From positions 1 to 64,000 of the forward strand of contig NZ_JAKCFA010000007.1 in NCBI RefSeq assembly GCF_024198215.1: a stretch of 64,000 bases of DNA, read 5' to 3'. The notes under the pieces are model-generated. The model saw only the letters and a program-made list of their open reading frames with translations. It was not told the DNA's origin and did no database searches. Each line of letters starts with the position of its first letter. Position 1 is the first letter of the stretch. The position numbers and the translations under genes are program-made. Below, piece by piece: positions 23,701-31,970 of the stretch. Source of the stretch: Myxococcus qinghaiensis (GTDB taxonomy: Bacteria; Myxococcota; Myxococcia; Myxococcales; Myxococcaceae).

Positions 23701-26065
23701 ATTCCCGAGCGGACTCGCGCTCCAGCACGGGCGCGGCGGCGGGACGGAGCACCGGCTCACCGCGCTCCTCGGGGAACGCGCACGCGAGCGCGGGATGGCG
23801 CGTGACGAGTCCGGAGAACGCCTGCGCGAGGACGTCCAGGTCCACGTCCCGCGACAGCCGCATCGCGCGCGCGATGTGATACGCGGTGCTCCCAGGCGCC
23901 AGTCGCTGGAGGAACCAGAGCGCGCGCTGTCCGTCCGAGAGATGCGGCGTCGCGTCCCCGACAGCCGGAGCGTCGGCCAGGGCCTCCGTGGGCTCCACTC
24001 CCGCGCCACGCACGCGCTCCACCCATGCGGCCACGTCGCGCAGACTCGGCCCCTGGAGCAGCAATGTGGGCGGCAGCGACACGCGCCACGTCTGCTGCAC
24101 CGCGTGCATCACATCCAGCCCACGCAGCGAGTCCAGCCCGTACTGGGTGAGCGGCGCGTCGGCATCCAGCGTGCTCGCCGCGACACCGAGCCTCCGCGCC
24201 ACCTCGCTGGAGAGCCACGAGAGCACGTCTCCGGAAGCCTGCGCCTCGGACGCGGTCGCCACCTCGTCCCTCGCGAGCACGTCCGCGCGGCTCTCCTTCC
24301 ACGCACTCACGACCTCCAGGTCCTCGGCGACGAACGCCTGCTTCGTCACGCGCCGCTGCACCTTGCCGCTGGACGTCTTGGGCAGACTCCCCGCCGTGAT
24401 GAGCACCACCGCGTGCGCGGCCACGCCGTGCTCCTCGACGAGCGTGGCGCGGATGCGCGCGAGCGCCTCATCGAGGACGCCTCCCTCCGCCGCCTTCCCG
24501 GAGACCTCCTGGACGATGACGAGCCGCTCCTCGCCCTCCGCCTCCACCGAGAACGCGACGCCACACCCCGGACGCAGGGCCGGATGGCTGCGCTCCACCG
24601 TCAGCTCCAGGTCCTGGGGATAGAGGTTGCGCCCGCGCAGGATGAGCACGTCCTTCAAGCGGCCCGTGACGAAGACCTCGCCGTCCTCGACGATGCCCAG
24701 GTCTCCCGTTCGCAAGAAGGGCCCCTCCCCCGTCCCCGCGAGGCGGCCCTGAAAGTCGCGCTCCGTCTCCTCGGGACGCTGCCAGTAGCCCTCCGCGATG
24801 CTCGGCCCCCGCACCCACAGCTCGCCCACCTGCCCTGGCGCCTTCGGCTCACGCGTCTGGGGGTCCACCACGCGCAACTCCTGCGCTCCCAGCACCTCGC
24901 CACTGCCCACCAGCACCGCTCCGTCGTCGGCACTCCCAGGCGCTCGCGCCTCGCCCCGCTCCAGGCCCTCGCGCGAGAAGCGCTTCACCACCAGCTCCAC
25001 CGGCCGCGCCGCGACGCGCTGGCGGCCCGTGACGATGAGCGTCCCCTCCGCGAGCCCGTAGCAGGGATAGAGCGCGTGGCGTCGGAAGCCCGCGGGCGCG
25101 AAGGCCTCGGCGAAGCGGTCCATCGTCTCCGCGCGCACCGGCTCCGCGCCGCAGAACGCCACCTCCCAGCGACTGAGGTCCAGCGCGGCGCGCTCCTCTG
25201 GCGTGCTCTTGCGCACGCACAGGTCGAACGCGAAGTTGGGACCTCCGCTCACCGTGCCGCCATGGCGCGAGATGACGTCCAGCCACCGCAAAGGACGCTG
25301 GAGGAAGAACATCGGCGCCATCAGCGACGCATGCATGTCCCGGAACAGCGGATGGACGATGCCGCCGATGAGCCCCATGTCATGGTACGGCGGCAGCCAC
25401 GAGACGAACCGGGGGTTCGGCTTCGCGTCGAAGTTCCGGGAGATGAGCTCGCAGTTGTGCATCAACTGCCGGTGGGCCAGCACCACGCCGCGCGGCGAGC
25501 CGGTGGAGCCCGACGTGTACTGGAGGAACGCCACCGTGTCGTCGCGCACGCCCGCCTCGCGCCACGACGCGGCCTCGGACAGCGGCACCGTGTCCGTGGA
25601 CAACCAGCGCAGCGCGCGCAGGTCCTCCAGTCCCTCGGTGAGCGGCCCCACCAGCTCCGAGATTCCGGACGTCGTGAGCGCCACGCGCGCGCCGCAGTCC
25701 GCCACCAGCGCCTGGAGCCGGGGCAGCGTGCGCCCCAGTCGCAGCACATCCGGCGGATACGCGGGCACCGCCACCACGCCCGCATACAGACACGCGAGGA
25801 AACCCACCACGTATTCACGCCCCGGTGAATACATGAGCAACGCCCGGTCTCCCGGGGCCATCTCTTGCTGGAGCCGCGCCGCCACCGCGCGCACCTGGGC
25901 GTCCAGCTCCGCATAGGTGACGGTGTGCTCCCCTTCTTCGTCGACGAACGTGAAGATGGAATCTGTTGGCTGAGACACAGCCCGTGAGCGGCACACGTCG
26001 ACGAGGGTGGCGCCTTCAGGACGAACGAATGCGGAGGCGGGGGCAGCGCGAGTCGGCAGGTGCAT
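20720..26065 (-). CDS. Fatty acyl-AMP ligase / NRPS loading protein, FAAL-ACP-C-A-PCP
   Basis: 1,781 residues, first gene of the megasynthase operon. FAAL (1-590): YTSGSTGSPRG, the FAAL signature WLPPYHDMGLIGG, YGLAEGTL, TGDLG and a C-terminal SSGKVQRR; FAALs activate a free fatty acid as the acyl-AMP and load it on an ACP. ACP (~610-690, YGLDSLRG). C (706-1120) with HHLITDFWS, where the usual DG is DF, a variant I associate with C domains that accept FAAL-loaded acyl chains. A (1170-1660): [35 protein letters not shown]; hand-read code DVWTVAAVCK, close to the Phe code DAWTIAAVCK. PCP (~1680-1750) reads DLGGSSLSA. It should build an N-acylated aromatic aminoacyl thioester and pass it to the KS of the next protein. 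The ATG has only a weak upstream GGGAC; no better start is visible. Confidence 0.95.
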   Translation of the reverse strand: MHLPTRAAPASAFVRPEGATLVDVCRSRAVSQPTDSIFTFVDEEGEHTVTYAELDAQVRAVAARLQQEMAPGDRALLMYSPGREYVVGFLACLYAGVVAVPAYPPDVLRLGRTLPRLQALVADCGARVALTTSGISELVGPLTEGLEDLRALRWLSTDTVPLSEAASWREAGVRDDTVAFLQYTSGSTGSPRGVVLAHRQLMHNCELISRNFDAKPNPRFVSWLPPYHDMGLIGGIVHPLFRDMHASLMAPMFFLQRPLRWLDVISRHGGTVSGGPNFAFDLCVRKSTPEERAALDLSRWEVAFCGAEPVRAETMDRFAEAFAPAGFRRHALYPCYGLAEGTLIVTGRQRVAARPVELVVKRFSREGLERGEARAPGSADDGAVLVGSGEVLGAQELRVVDPQTREPKAPGQVGELWVRGPSIAEGYWQRPEETERDFQGRLAGTGEGPFLRTGDLGIVEDGEVFVTGRLKDVLILRGRNLYPQDLELTVERSHPALRPGCGVAFSVEAEGEERLVIVQEVSGKAAEGGVLDEALARIRATLVEEHGVAAHAVVLITAGSLPKTSSGKVQRRVTKQAFVAEDLEVVSAWKESRADVLARDEVATASEAQASGDVLSWLSSEVARRLGVAASTLDADAPLTQYGLDSLRGLDVMHAVQQTWRVSLPPTLLLQGPSLRDVAAWVERVRGAGVEPTEALADAPAVGDATPHLSDGQRALWFLQRLAPGSTAYHIARAMRLSRDVDLDVLAQAFSGLVTRHPALACAFPEERGEPVLRPAAAPVLERESAREWTEAALRERLDAETHRPFDLERGPMMRMRVFTDVEGGPVLLLVFHHLITDFWSLEVMAEELGLLYTAGLQGVPAALPPPPAPVAPILRAQEALHTGARGDGLQAWWREKLSGELPVLELPTSGPRPRLQSFRGAAVPFRVEPETATRLLSLASARGATPFMVLLAGYLAFLRRYTGHEDLLVGTPTAGRARADLARQVGYFVNPVPLRATVTKGMSFSALLAEVRGVVLEALEHQELPFARLVERLQPRRDASRAPVFQTMFVLHSGRPGREALAPFALGGEGTRVRLGALELESFPLQNQAAAFDLTLSMAESRGGFAASLEYCTDLFDTDIARRMARHLAALLDAASRTPDVPLLDLPLLDEEERRAALSAGRGRATSEALALTGLHEAFESWVARTPDAEALAAGASRWTYREVNDWSNRVAARLRLQGVGPESRVGVQLERGGPEALIAFLAVLKAGGTVVPFDQGYPSERVSWMLSDSGARWLLVQERLARRLTLPPEVTMLLWEEHGARDARDGDSPDAPRALPSSDCTAYIIYTSGSTGRPKGVMVSHRSALQLVATIRQGFALGPGARVLQFASPAFDVSVWEYIQGLMTGATLVLPPAGEVLAGEALHRVLREERIHLVTLPPSACTLLPDTPLPDLKTLVSAGEPCPEDLVSRFAPGRVMLNAYGPTEVTVCSAWSTCVVGTGAPDIGPPLPHVEAYVLDESLRPVPPGVTGELFLGGLAVARGYEGRPDLTAERFIPDPYGSVPGARLYRTGDLARWRPSGHIDLLGRLDAQVKLRGFRIEPGEVEVALRELAGMRQAHVRVWRPQAGGEPRLVAYVVPPEGGMPTPGEVRASLRARLPEHLIPADLVALEALPLLSSGKVDTRALPAPTRADPSEGSPRTPLEETLVQAWAETLGYPTVSVHAHFFDDLGGSSLSAVRACARLREVLGRDVPVTHFFEHPTVHALARRLTSESEPGTQSVKHQERAEARRQALQRRGGRNS

Positions 26066-26323
26066 GTCGAGTGTCCCGGGGGGGATTTTTCAGCGGGGCG
26101 GCAGCCGTTTCAGCCCGGCACACACGCGTCCCGTAAACCCGGGGGCGAAGTCCCTGCTGCATCAGCTGACGCCCCCTGGATTCGCCCTACTTTTAATGGA
26201 TTCTGGGCATCCAGAAAAGTCGCGTCATCAAGATTGACCCAGCACAGCCGTATTGGCCGGATGCATATTCACGTCCCGTCGTGGCGATGTGCCGCGCGAC
26301 ACCCGACGAGAGGAGCCTCTCCC
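26066..26323. promoter_or_regulatory. Divergent intergenic region between the megasynthase operon and an aldo/keto reductase
   Basis: 258 bases that must carry the promoter of the minus-strand synthase operon and that of the plus-strand reductase. A patch around 26185-26260 is noticeably less GC-rich than the surroundings, as expected of a promoter. I could not find a convincing -35/-10 or sigma54 -24/-12 pair for either direction, so no site is marked. Confidence 0.4.
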
Positions 26324-27304
26324 ATGAAGTACACCCAACTGGGCCGCACCGGCCTGAGCGTCTCACGCCTGTGCCTGGGCTGCATGAGCTACGGCACACC
26401 TTCGTGGCGCCCGTGGGTCCTCAATGAGGAAGCCTCGCAGCCGTTCTTCCGCCGCGCGGTGGAGATGGGCATCAACTTCTTCGACACCGCGGACATGTAC
26501 TCGCTGGGTGTCAGTGAAGAAGTGACGGGCCGCGCGCTGCGACGTTATGCGCGGATGGAAGAGGTGGTGGTCGCCACCAAGGTGTACTTCCCCATGGGGG
26601 ACGGGCCCAACATGCGAGGGCTGTCCCGCAAGCACATCATCCAGGCGTGCGAGGCGAGCCTGAGGCGCCTGGGCCTGGAGACCATCGACCTCTACCAGAT
26701 TCACCGGATGGACCCGCACACGCCGCTGGAGGAGACGCTGTCCGCGTTGGAGCAGCTCGTCCGCCAGGGCAAGGTGCGCTACCTGGGCGCGTCGTCCACG
26801 TATGCGTGGCAGTTCGCGCGGGCGCTGGGCGTGGCGGACCTGAATGGCTGGTCCCGCTTCGTGTCCATGCAGGACCACTACAACCTCGTCTATCGCGAGG
26901 AGGAGCGGGAGATGCTGCCCCTGTGCGAGGCGGAGGGCATTGGCGTCATCCCCTGGTCTCCGCTCGCGCGCGGGCTGCTGTCAGGGACGCGCAAGTCGCT
27001 GGGAGACCGGGAGGCGACGCCGCGCGCGCAGACGGATGCGTACGCGCCGGTGCTGTATGACCAGCCAGGAGACTGGGACGTGGTGGAGGCCACCAGGCGG
27101 GTGGCCGAGGCGCGCAACGTGCCCGCCGCCCAGGTGGCCCTGGCGTGGCTGCTGTCACGGCCCGTGGTGACGGCGCCCATCATCGGCGCCACGAAGATGG
27201 AGCACCTGGAGGACGCCGTGCGCGCGGTGGACCTCAAGCTCCAGCCCGAGGAGCTCCAGGCCCTGGAGGCGCCCTACCTGCCCCACGCGCTGCGCGGCAT
27301 GTGA
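26324..27304 (+). CDS. Aldo/keto reductase
   Basis: 326 residues; ATG at 26324 is supported by AGGAG eight bases upstream, and the frame begins with a typical MKYTQLGRTGLSVSRL. The AKR catalytic tetrad is visible: D54 and Y59 (FDTADMY), K86 (ATKVY) and H127 (YQIHRMD). The C-terminal part has IPWSPLARGLLSG and the cofactor-binding PIIGATK stretch. It is a soluble NADPH-dependent carbonyl reductase resembling the YajO/voltage-gated-channel-beta-like branch; the substrate cannot be told. It is divergent from the lipopeptide genes, and nothing in the sequence proves it belongs to that pathway. It converges with the next lipoprotein gene with only 25 bases between stops. Confidence 0.9.
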   Translation: MKYTQLGRTGLSVSRLCLGCMSYGTPSWRPWVLNEEASQPFFRRAVEMGINFFDTADMYSLGVSEEVTGRALRRYARMEEVVVATKVYFPMGDGPNMRGLSRKHIIQACEASLRRLGLETIDLYQIHRMDPHTPLEETLSALEQLVRQGKVRYLGASSTYAWQFARALGVADLNGWSRFVSMQDHYNLVYREEEREMLPLCEAEGIGVIPWSPLARGLLSGTRKSLGDREATPRAQTDAYAPVLYDQPGDWDVVEATRRVAEARNVPAAQVALAWLLSRPVVTAPIIGATKMEHLEDAVRAVDLKLQPEELQALEAPYLPHALRGM

Positions 27305-27329
27305 GCCGCGCGGCGGAACCGAGTCGACC

Positions 27330-28145
27330 TCAGAGGTCCACCTGGCTGGAGGGCTCGCGCGCCTCCACCGGGGCCGGAGCCGGGGCGGGCATGGGCAGCT
27401 CCAGGAAGGCGGCCCGGGGACCGGCGCCACCATAGGCCAGCGCCTCGATGCGGTTGGTGCGCGGAGCGCGGGGGTCTCTCGGCATGCACTCGGCCTCGGT
27501 CTCCTGGAGCTTCAGCTCCGGACGGGCCTGCTCGAGCCGGTCGATGCGCGGCGGCACGTAGTTGACGGCGTCCTCGAACGCATAGCGGGAGAGGATGCGC
27601 GTCATCGGCATGGACCCGCAGCGGGTTTCAGGGGACGACGTCGTATAGGTCTGGGTGCTGAGCGCGAAGGCGCCCTGAGGGGCGTGGAGTCCTCCGCGGA
27701 TGGCCTCCACCACCGTTCGGGACACCACGACCTGCTGGCACACCGTCATCATGTCCGGCACGGGGCGCAAGACGAGCCGCAGCGGGGCGTACTCCCCCGC
27801 CTTCATGGCGGTGCGGACCAGGGCCTTCCACGGAGGCACGCTCCCCTCCGGCATCAGGTGCGTGCGGCACTCCAGCTCCGTGCCCGCGTCGTTCGCCATG
27901 AACACCACCTGGACGTTGCTGACGTAGCGCGCCCCCGACGTCTCCGCGCGCTCCAGGAACTTCAACACCAGCGCGCTGCCGTCCTGCGCGTGGCCGAAGG
28001 GCATGGAGATGGCCCAGGGCTCGAAGCCGGACTGCTTCGCCAGCTCCGGCGTGGCGACGATGACGGGAGGCCCCTGACGCACCAGGGTGGAGCGCGCGCA
28101 CCCGGCGGAGAGGAGCAACAACAGGGTCAGCGTGGAGCGACGCAT
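27330..28145 (-). CDS. Hypothetical lipoprotein
   Basis: 271 residues from ATG at 28145, preceded by AAGGGGA at good spacing. The N-terminus is a lipoprotein signal (basic MRRS, Leu run, lipobox LSAGC, lipidated Cys at 16). The mature part has a predicted soluble alpha/beta body with three further Cys, then a Pro/Ala-rich tail. I recognise no family. In-frame codons upstream give an Arg-rich extension without a signal peptide, so I reject the longer form. It lies 124 bases downstream of the DUF4130 gene on the same strand. Confidence 0.75.
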   Translation of the reverse strand: MRRSTLTLLLLLSAGCARSTLVRQGPPVIVATPELAKQSGFEPWAISMPFGHAQDGSALVLKFLERAETSGARYVSNVQVVFMANDAGTELECRTHLMPEGSVPPWKALVRTAMKAGEYAPLRLVLRPVPDMMTVCQQVVVSRTVVEAIRGGLHAPQGAFALSTQTYTTSSPETRCGSMPMTRILSRYAFEDAVNYVPPRIDRLEQARPELKLQETEAECMPRDPRAPRTNRIEALAYGGAGPRAAFLELPMPAPAPAPVEAREPSSQVDL

Positions 28146-28269
28146 CAGTGGTCCCCTTGGTGGGCTTTGCCTTCCCCGTAAAATACCACCGTCGCGACAA
28201 GCCGGTGCACAGCGCGGCCCAGGGAGCAACCATCTCCCCACGGGCCGATATGTCCGGGGCCTCCGGGCG

Positions 28270-29424
28270 TTACCCGCGCGCCCCGGCCAACCTGAGCCAC
28301 TGCGCCGCGGAGCGCAGGTCCGCCTCGAAGTGGATGCGCAGCTCCGCGCGCTCGCGAGGGTCCGTCCGGCGCAGGACATCCGAGGGCGCGAAGGTGGCCA
28401 TGGCCCCGCGGGCCCAGGGCGTCTGGACGAACTGTCCCCGGTTCAGGTGGAGGCGGAACCCCGGCCCCAGCACGGCCTGCCCCGCGACGGGGCCCAGCGC
28501 GAGCATCAGCAGCGGGCGCACCGAGGCCACCTCCAACGCCAGCGCTTCGCGGAACGCCTGCGCCTCCCGCCAGCCCGGAGCGTCCGCGTCCCCTCCGGAC
28601 CAGGGCCCCCGCGAGACATGGAGGTCCTTGGGCTTCAGCCCCGCACGCGAGAGCACCACCTCCAGAAGCCGCCCCGCCGCCCCCGCGAAGCCCGGCACGT
28701 CCCCGTCCTCTCGCGTGTCGGGCACGTCTCCCACCATCATCACCGGCGCGCCCGCCTGGCGTTCCTCTGGAGGCGCCTGGAAGCGCGGCGCGCCCGGGCT
28801 CCGCGTAGGGCCTCCGGTGCGTGGCGGCGCCTCCCACGCCAGTCCCGCGCCGTAGCTCAGGCGCGCCAGGTCCCAGTGCGCGCTGGCGTCCGGGGTGAAG
28901 AGGCTCCAGCGCAGCGTGGGGAACCGCCCCACGAGGAAGGGCGCCGCCAGCCGGACGACGAGGTGCTCCGGCCGGTACCAGGCGACATACCGCTCCGCGC
29001 CGTCGGAGACCGCGGGCCGGAAGCGGACGCGAATCACGAGGCTCCGCACGTCCCGCCGCACCGCGCGCTCCATCCGCCGCAGGCGCTGGACGTCCCGGTC
29101 CACCTCCCGCTCCAGCAGGCGCCGCTCTCCATGCGTCAGCCGCCAGAGCACGCGGTACAAAAGCGCCCAGCGCTCCGGCTCCCGGTGACACACCACCTTC
29201 TCCGCGAGCCCCAGGAAGTCCCGGGGCACCACCGGCAGCGCCCCAGGCGCCATGCCACGCAGGAGCGCATCCACCCGGCCCTCCCACGGGCCCCGCGCTT
29301 CCTCGAAAGACACCCGCTCCGGAGGCAGTCCCCGCGCCAACAGCCCCCGCGACACTTCCCGAAACGATGCCAGCTCCGGCGCCACGCTCACCCGCACCTG
29401 GACCTCCTGGTCGCTCAGCGACAC
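28270..29424 (-). CDS. DUF4130 / uracil-DNA-glycosylase (UdgX)-like fusion protein
   Basis: 384 residues from a GTG start. The N-terminal ~200 residues look like the DUF4130 'DNA metabolism' domain: YRVLWRLTHGERRLL, VAWYRPEHLVVRLAAPF, RWSLFTPDASAHWD. Residues ~225-384 resemble a family-4/UdgX uracil-DNA glycosylase: GDVPDTRED followed by GFAGAAGRLLEVVL, then LGPVAGQAVLG, and a late APSDVLR block. In active enzymes the first motif is GEAPG/GEQPG and the last is HPSxxLR; here they read GDVPD and APSDVLR (Ala at ~346 replaces His). So the fold is probably kept while base-excision chemistry may be changed or lost. Such fusions often sit beside a radical-SAM partner gene; none is present here. Confidence 0.75.
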   Translation of the reverse strand: MSLSDQEVQVRVSVAPELASFREVSRGLLARGLPPERVSFEEARGPWEGRVDALLRGMAPGALPVVPRDFLGLAEKVVCHREPERWALLYRVLWRLTHGERRLLEREVDRDVQRLRRMERAVRRDVRSLVIRVRFRPAVSDGAERYVAWYRPEHLVVRLAAPFLVGRFPTLRWSLFTPDASAHWDLARLSYGAGLAWEAPPRTGGPTRSPGAPRFQAPPEERQAGAPVMMVGDVPDTREDGDVPGFAGAAGRLLEVVLSRAGLKPKDLHVSRGPWSGGDADAPGWREAQAFREALALEVASVRPLLMLALGPVAGQAVLGPGFRLHLNRGQFVQTPWARGAMATFAPSDVLRRTDPRERAELRIHFEADLRSAAQWLRLAGARG

Positions 29425-29526
29425 ACGCCGCGAGCCACCTGTGAGGGTGCTCGCGCGCGTGGAGGGGTTCTACCCTCCAGGTCTGACATCACCATCCCAC
29501 CCGCGACGTCGCGGAGCCCTCGCGGG

Positions 29527-30492
29527 CTATTCCTCCTTCGCGAGCGCGTCCACCTGCTCCTGGAGTCCTCCCAGCTCCTCGAAGAAGGAGTCCACGGGCT
29601 GGGCCCGGGCCAGGCGGAACGCCGGCGGCAGCAGCGTGCGCGGGAAGTCCAGCGAGGTGCTGAAGGGCTCGTTGCCCAGCAGGTCATTCGCGCGGGACAG
29701 GGCGCCGAAGGTCAGCGTCACCACGGCGAGCACCCGCACCAGTCGCCCGGGCTCCCACCGCGCCACGTAGCGCAGGTGCCAGAACAGGCCCCAGCCCATG
29801 AGCAAGAGGAACGTCGCGTGGTACAGCCAGGACAGGCCCGAGCCCAACCCCAGGCTGAAGCCCAGCGCCGACATGAGCGGCGGCAGCGCCACCGCGCCCA
29901 GCAGCACCAGGCTGCCGATGGTGGCGTGCGTGCGGTAGTGGAACCTGCGTCGGGAGATGCGACTGGCGACGGCCCAGCCGCCCGCCCACAGCAGCGTCAG
30001 GGTGAGCGGCGTCACCACCGCCACGGTCAGCTCGCCCCAGTCCGTGCGGCCGTAGTTGCCCAGGTGCGTCTCCAGCGAGCTGACGAAGAGCAGCGCCAGC
30101 ATCGCCACCGGGAAGGCGCGGGCATGCTCGAACACGCGCTCCTTGGGGGCGACGGCCGCGGTGATGACGGTGCCGGGCACCGCGTGGTCCCTGCGCCGGA
30201 AGCGCAGCACCGTGTCCCCCACGGCCACGCGCGTATCGGGCGCCAGCTCCAGTTCGGCGAGCCGAGCCCAGGGCTCCACGCGCCAGGTGCCGTTGTGGCT
30301 GCCCACGTCGCGCACCACGAGCGCGCCGTCCTCGCGCCGCTCGATTCGCAGGTGCTCGGGGGAGACCTTGGGGTCGTCGAGGATGACGTCGTTCGAGTAC
30401 GCCCGGCCAATCGTCGCCGGGAAGCGCTCCAGGCGGTGGCGCTCGTGGACGGAATCGCCTTCCAGCACCTCCAGGAAGATCATTTCGTCCAT
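29527..30492 (-). CDS. FHA-domain integral membrane protein
   Basis: 321 residues. Residues ~1-95 form an FHA phosphothreonine-binding domain (TIGRAYSNDVIL, SPEHLRI, GSHNGTW). The rest has about five hydrophobic spans (near HARAFPVAMLALLF, LTVAVVTPLTLTLLW, IGSLVLLGAVALPP, FLLLMGWGLFW, VRVLAVVTLTF), so the FHA domain should face the cytoplasm. ATG at 30492 overlaps the 3' end of the upstream protease gene by 13 bases and has GGAGGGG five bases ahead; a second ATG at 30483 would form an ATGA overlap with that stop. Coupled translation with the protease is likely. A Ser/Thr kinase input is inferred only from the FHA domain. Confidence 0.85.
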   Translation of the reverse strand: MDEMIFLEVLEGDSVHERHRLERFPATIGRAYSNDVILDDPKVSPEHLRIERREDGALVVRDVGSHNGTWRVEPWARLAELELAPDTRVAVGDTVLRFRRRDHAVPGTVITAAVAPKERVFEHARAFPVAMLALLFVSSLETHLGNYGRTDWGELTVAVVTPLTLTLLWAGGWAVASRISRRRFHYRTHATIGSLVLLGAVALPPLMSALGFSLGLGSGLSWLYHATFLLLMGWGLFWHLRYVARWEPGRLVRVLAVVTLTFGALSRANDLLGNEPFSTSLDFPRTLLPPAFRLARAQPVDSFFEELGGLQEQVDALAKEE

Positions 30493-31820
30493 GACAGCCC
30501 CTCCAGGTAGCGGCGCGCCAGCTTGCGCGCGTTGTCCGCCGTGAAGCCGCCCAGGGTGAGGCTGGTGTCCACGCCGCTGGTGCTGGCGTTGAGCGCGGCG
30601 GCGCGCAGCACCAGGTCATAGAGGCCCGGGAAGCGCTTGTAGGCGCGCAGGCACATCGCGGCGCGCACGGGCAGGCCCTCCACGTCCACGAACTCCGTGG
30701 CGCAGCGGAAGTTGGTGACGTCCTCGCGCGAGGCCTCCACCGTGTCCGGGTCCTGCGCGTACAGCGCGCTGTACAGCGAGGAGAAGCGCAGCGCGCCCAG
30801 CTTCTGGCTGGAGGCCTGCTGGTGCAGGAAGGCCACCACGCCCGTGCGGTGATGCGAGGACAGGTAGATGTCCTCCTCCGAGGAGCACTGGTAGTTCGTC
30901 ACCGTGTAGGGCGCCTCCGGATCATGCGGCGTGTCGCCCCAGCACTTGAGGAAGGGAATCCACCGGCCCGGGACCTGGTAGGCGCCCAGCTTCTGCTTCG
31001 GCACCGGCGCCGCCAGCAGCTGCTCGGTGAGGCGCTGCTGGTTCTCCAGGAGCTGCGCGCGCACGCGGTCCACGAGGCTGACGGCGGCGTCCTGCTTCGC
31101 CTCCATCGCCCGCGTCAGGAGCGCGCTCGCGTGCTTCACCGGGACGAGGAAGCCGAGCTGGTTGCCCATGGTGGCGACGTTGACGCCCACCACGCGCCCC
31201 TGCCCCGTGAGCGTGGGCCCACCGCTCATGCCGGGGTTGATGGCGCCGCTGAAGTGGATGCGCTCGTAGAGCGAGTCCTGGATGAAGCCGTTGTAGGTGC
31301 CCTCGACGATGGTGGTTCCCAGGTCGTGGGGATTGCCCATGGCGTACAGGCGCGCTCCCTGCGGCGGCTCGCGGTCCTCCAGGGCGATGAACTCCTTCAC
31401 CGCGTCGTCCATCTGGATGACGGCCAGGTCATGCACGACGTCCACGTCCACCAGTCGCACCGGCACGGGCTCGCCGCCGGTGCGCAGGACGAGCTCCGCG
31501 GTGTAGTCCTCCGGGTGGAGCACCACGTCGGAGACCACGTGGTAGTTGGTGATGGCGTGCCCGGTGGCCGAGACGAAGAAGGCCGAGCCGATGGACGAGC
31601 GCGTGCCGGAGCGCCGCTCGATGATGCGCACCTGGGCGACGCGGTTCTGGATGCGCTGGAACAGCTCGTGGGTGGCCGGAGGCAGCACGGCCGGTGGAGA
31701 CTCGGGCGCGGGCGCGGGCGCGGTGTCGGGTTCGCTTCGGGCGGGAGGCAGCACACCCGGTTCCGAGGGAGCGACCGACGGCGCCTGCCCCAGCACGGCG
31801 ACGAGGAAGAGGACGAACAT
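30480..31820 (-). CDS. Secreted trypsin-like (S1C/DegP-type) serine protease
   Basis: 446 residues from ATG at 31820. A short hydrophobic N-terminus (MFVLFLVAVLGQ) works as a signal sequence, followed by a Pro/Ala-rich linker to ~50. The protease core shows the full triad: H94 (TNYHVVSD), D131 (VHDLAVIQ) and S199 (NPGMSGGPT). Residues ~300-446 form a distinct C-terminal region with four or more Cys and no recognisable PDZ domain. Expected periplasmic or outer-surface location. The gene overlaps the FHA membrane-protein gene and probably is co-transcribed with it. A longer in-frame start at 31985 would begin inside the 23-bp repeat and lacks a signal peptide, so I discard it. Confidence 0.85.
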   Translation of the reverse strand: MFVLFLVAVLGQAPSVAPSEPGVLPPARSEPDTAPAPAPESPPAVLPPATHELFQRIQNRVAQVRIIERRSGTRSSIGSAFFVSATGHAITNYHVVSDVVLHPEDYTAELVLRTGGEPVPVRLVDVDVVHDLAVIQMDDAVKEFIALEDREPPQGARLYAMGNPHDLGTTIVEGTYNGFIQDSLYERIHFSGAINPGMSGGPTLTGQGRVVGVNVATMGNQLGFLVPVKHASALLTRAMEAKQDAAVSLVDRVRAQLLENQQRLTEQLLAAPVPKQKLGAYQVPGRWIPFLKCWGDTPHDPEAPYTVTNYQCSSEEDIYLSSHHRTGVVAFLHQQASSQKLGALRFSSLYSALYAQDPDTVEASREDVTNFRCATEFVDVEGLPVRAAMCLRAYKRFPGLYDLVLRAAALNASTSGVDTSLTLGGFTADNARKLARRYLEGLSWTK

Positions 31821-31970
31821 GGATGGCGCGCACGCTATCCCAGCGCCGCGCGCGTGGGCACAGCGTCGCGTCAGGCATGGGGCCCGCGTGCGCTCGCTGC
31901 CCCACCTGCCCTGTCGGCGGCATGCCCGCCAGCGTCCGGGTTCCGCCCCGCTGAAGAGGTGCCGCGCGAA

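Noticed and set aside
26230..26275. Sigma70-type promoter with TTGACC for the aldo/keto reductase
   Set aside because: No -10 element lies at 16-18 bases spacing; the best TATT-like string is too near or too far.
26324..27304. Aldo/keto reductase as a tailoring enzyme of the lipopeptide
   Set aside because: It is divergent and of a general housekeeping-like type; nothing besides proximity supports it.
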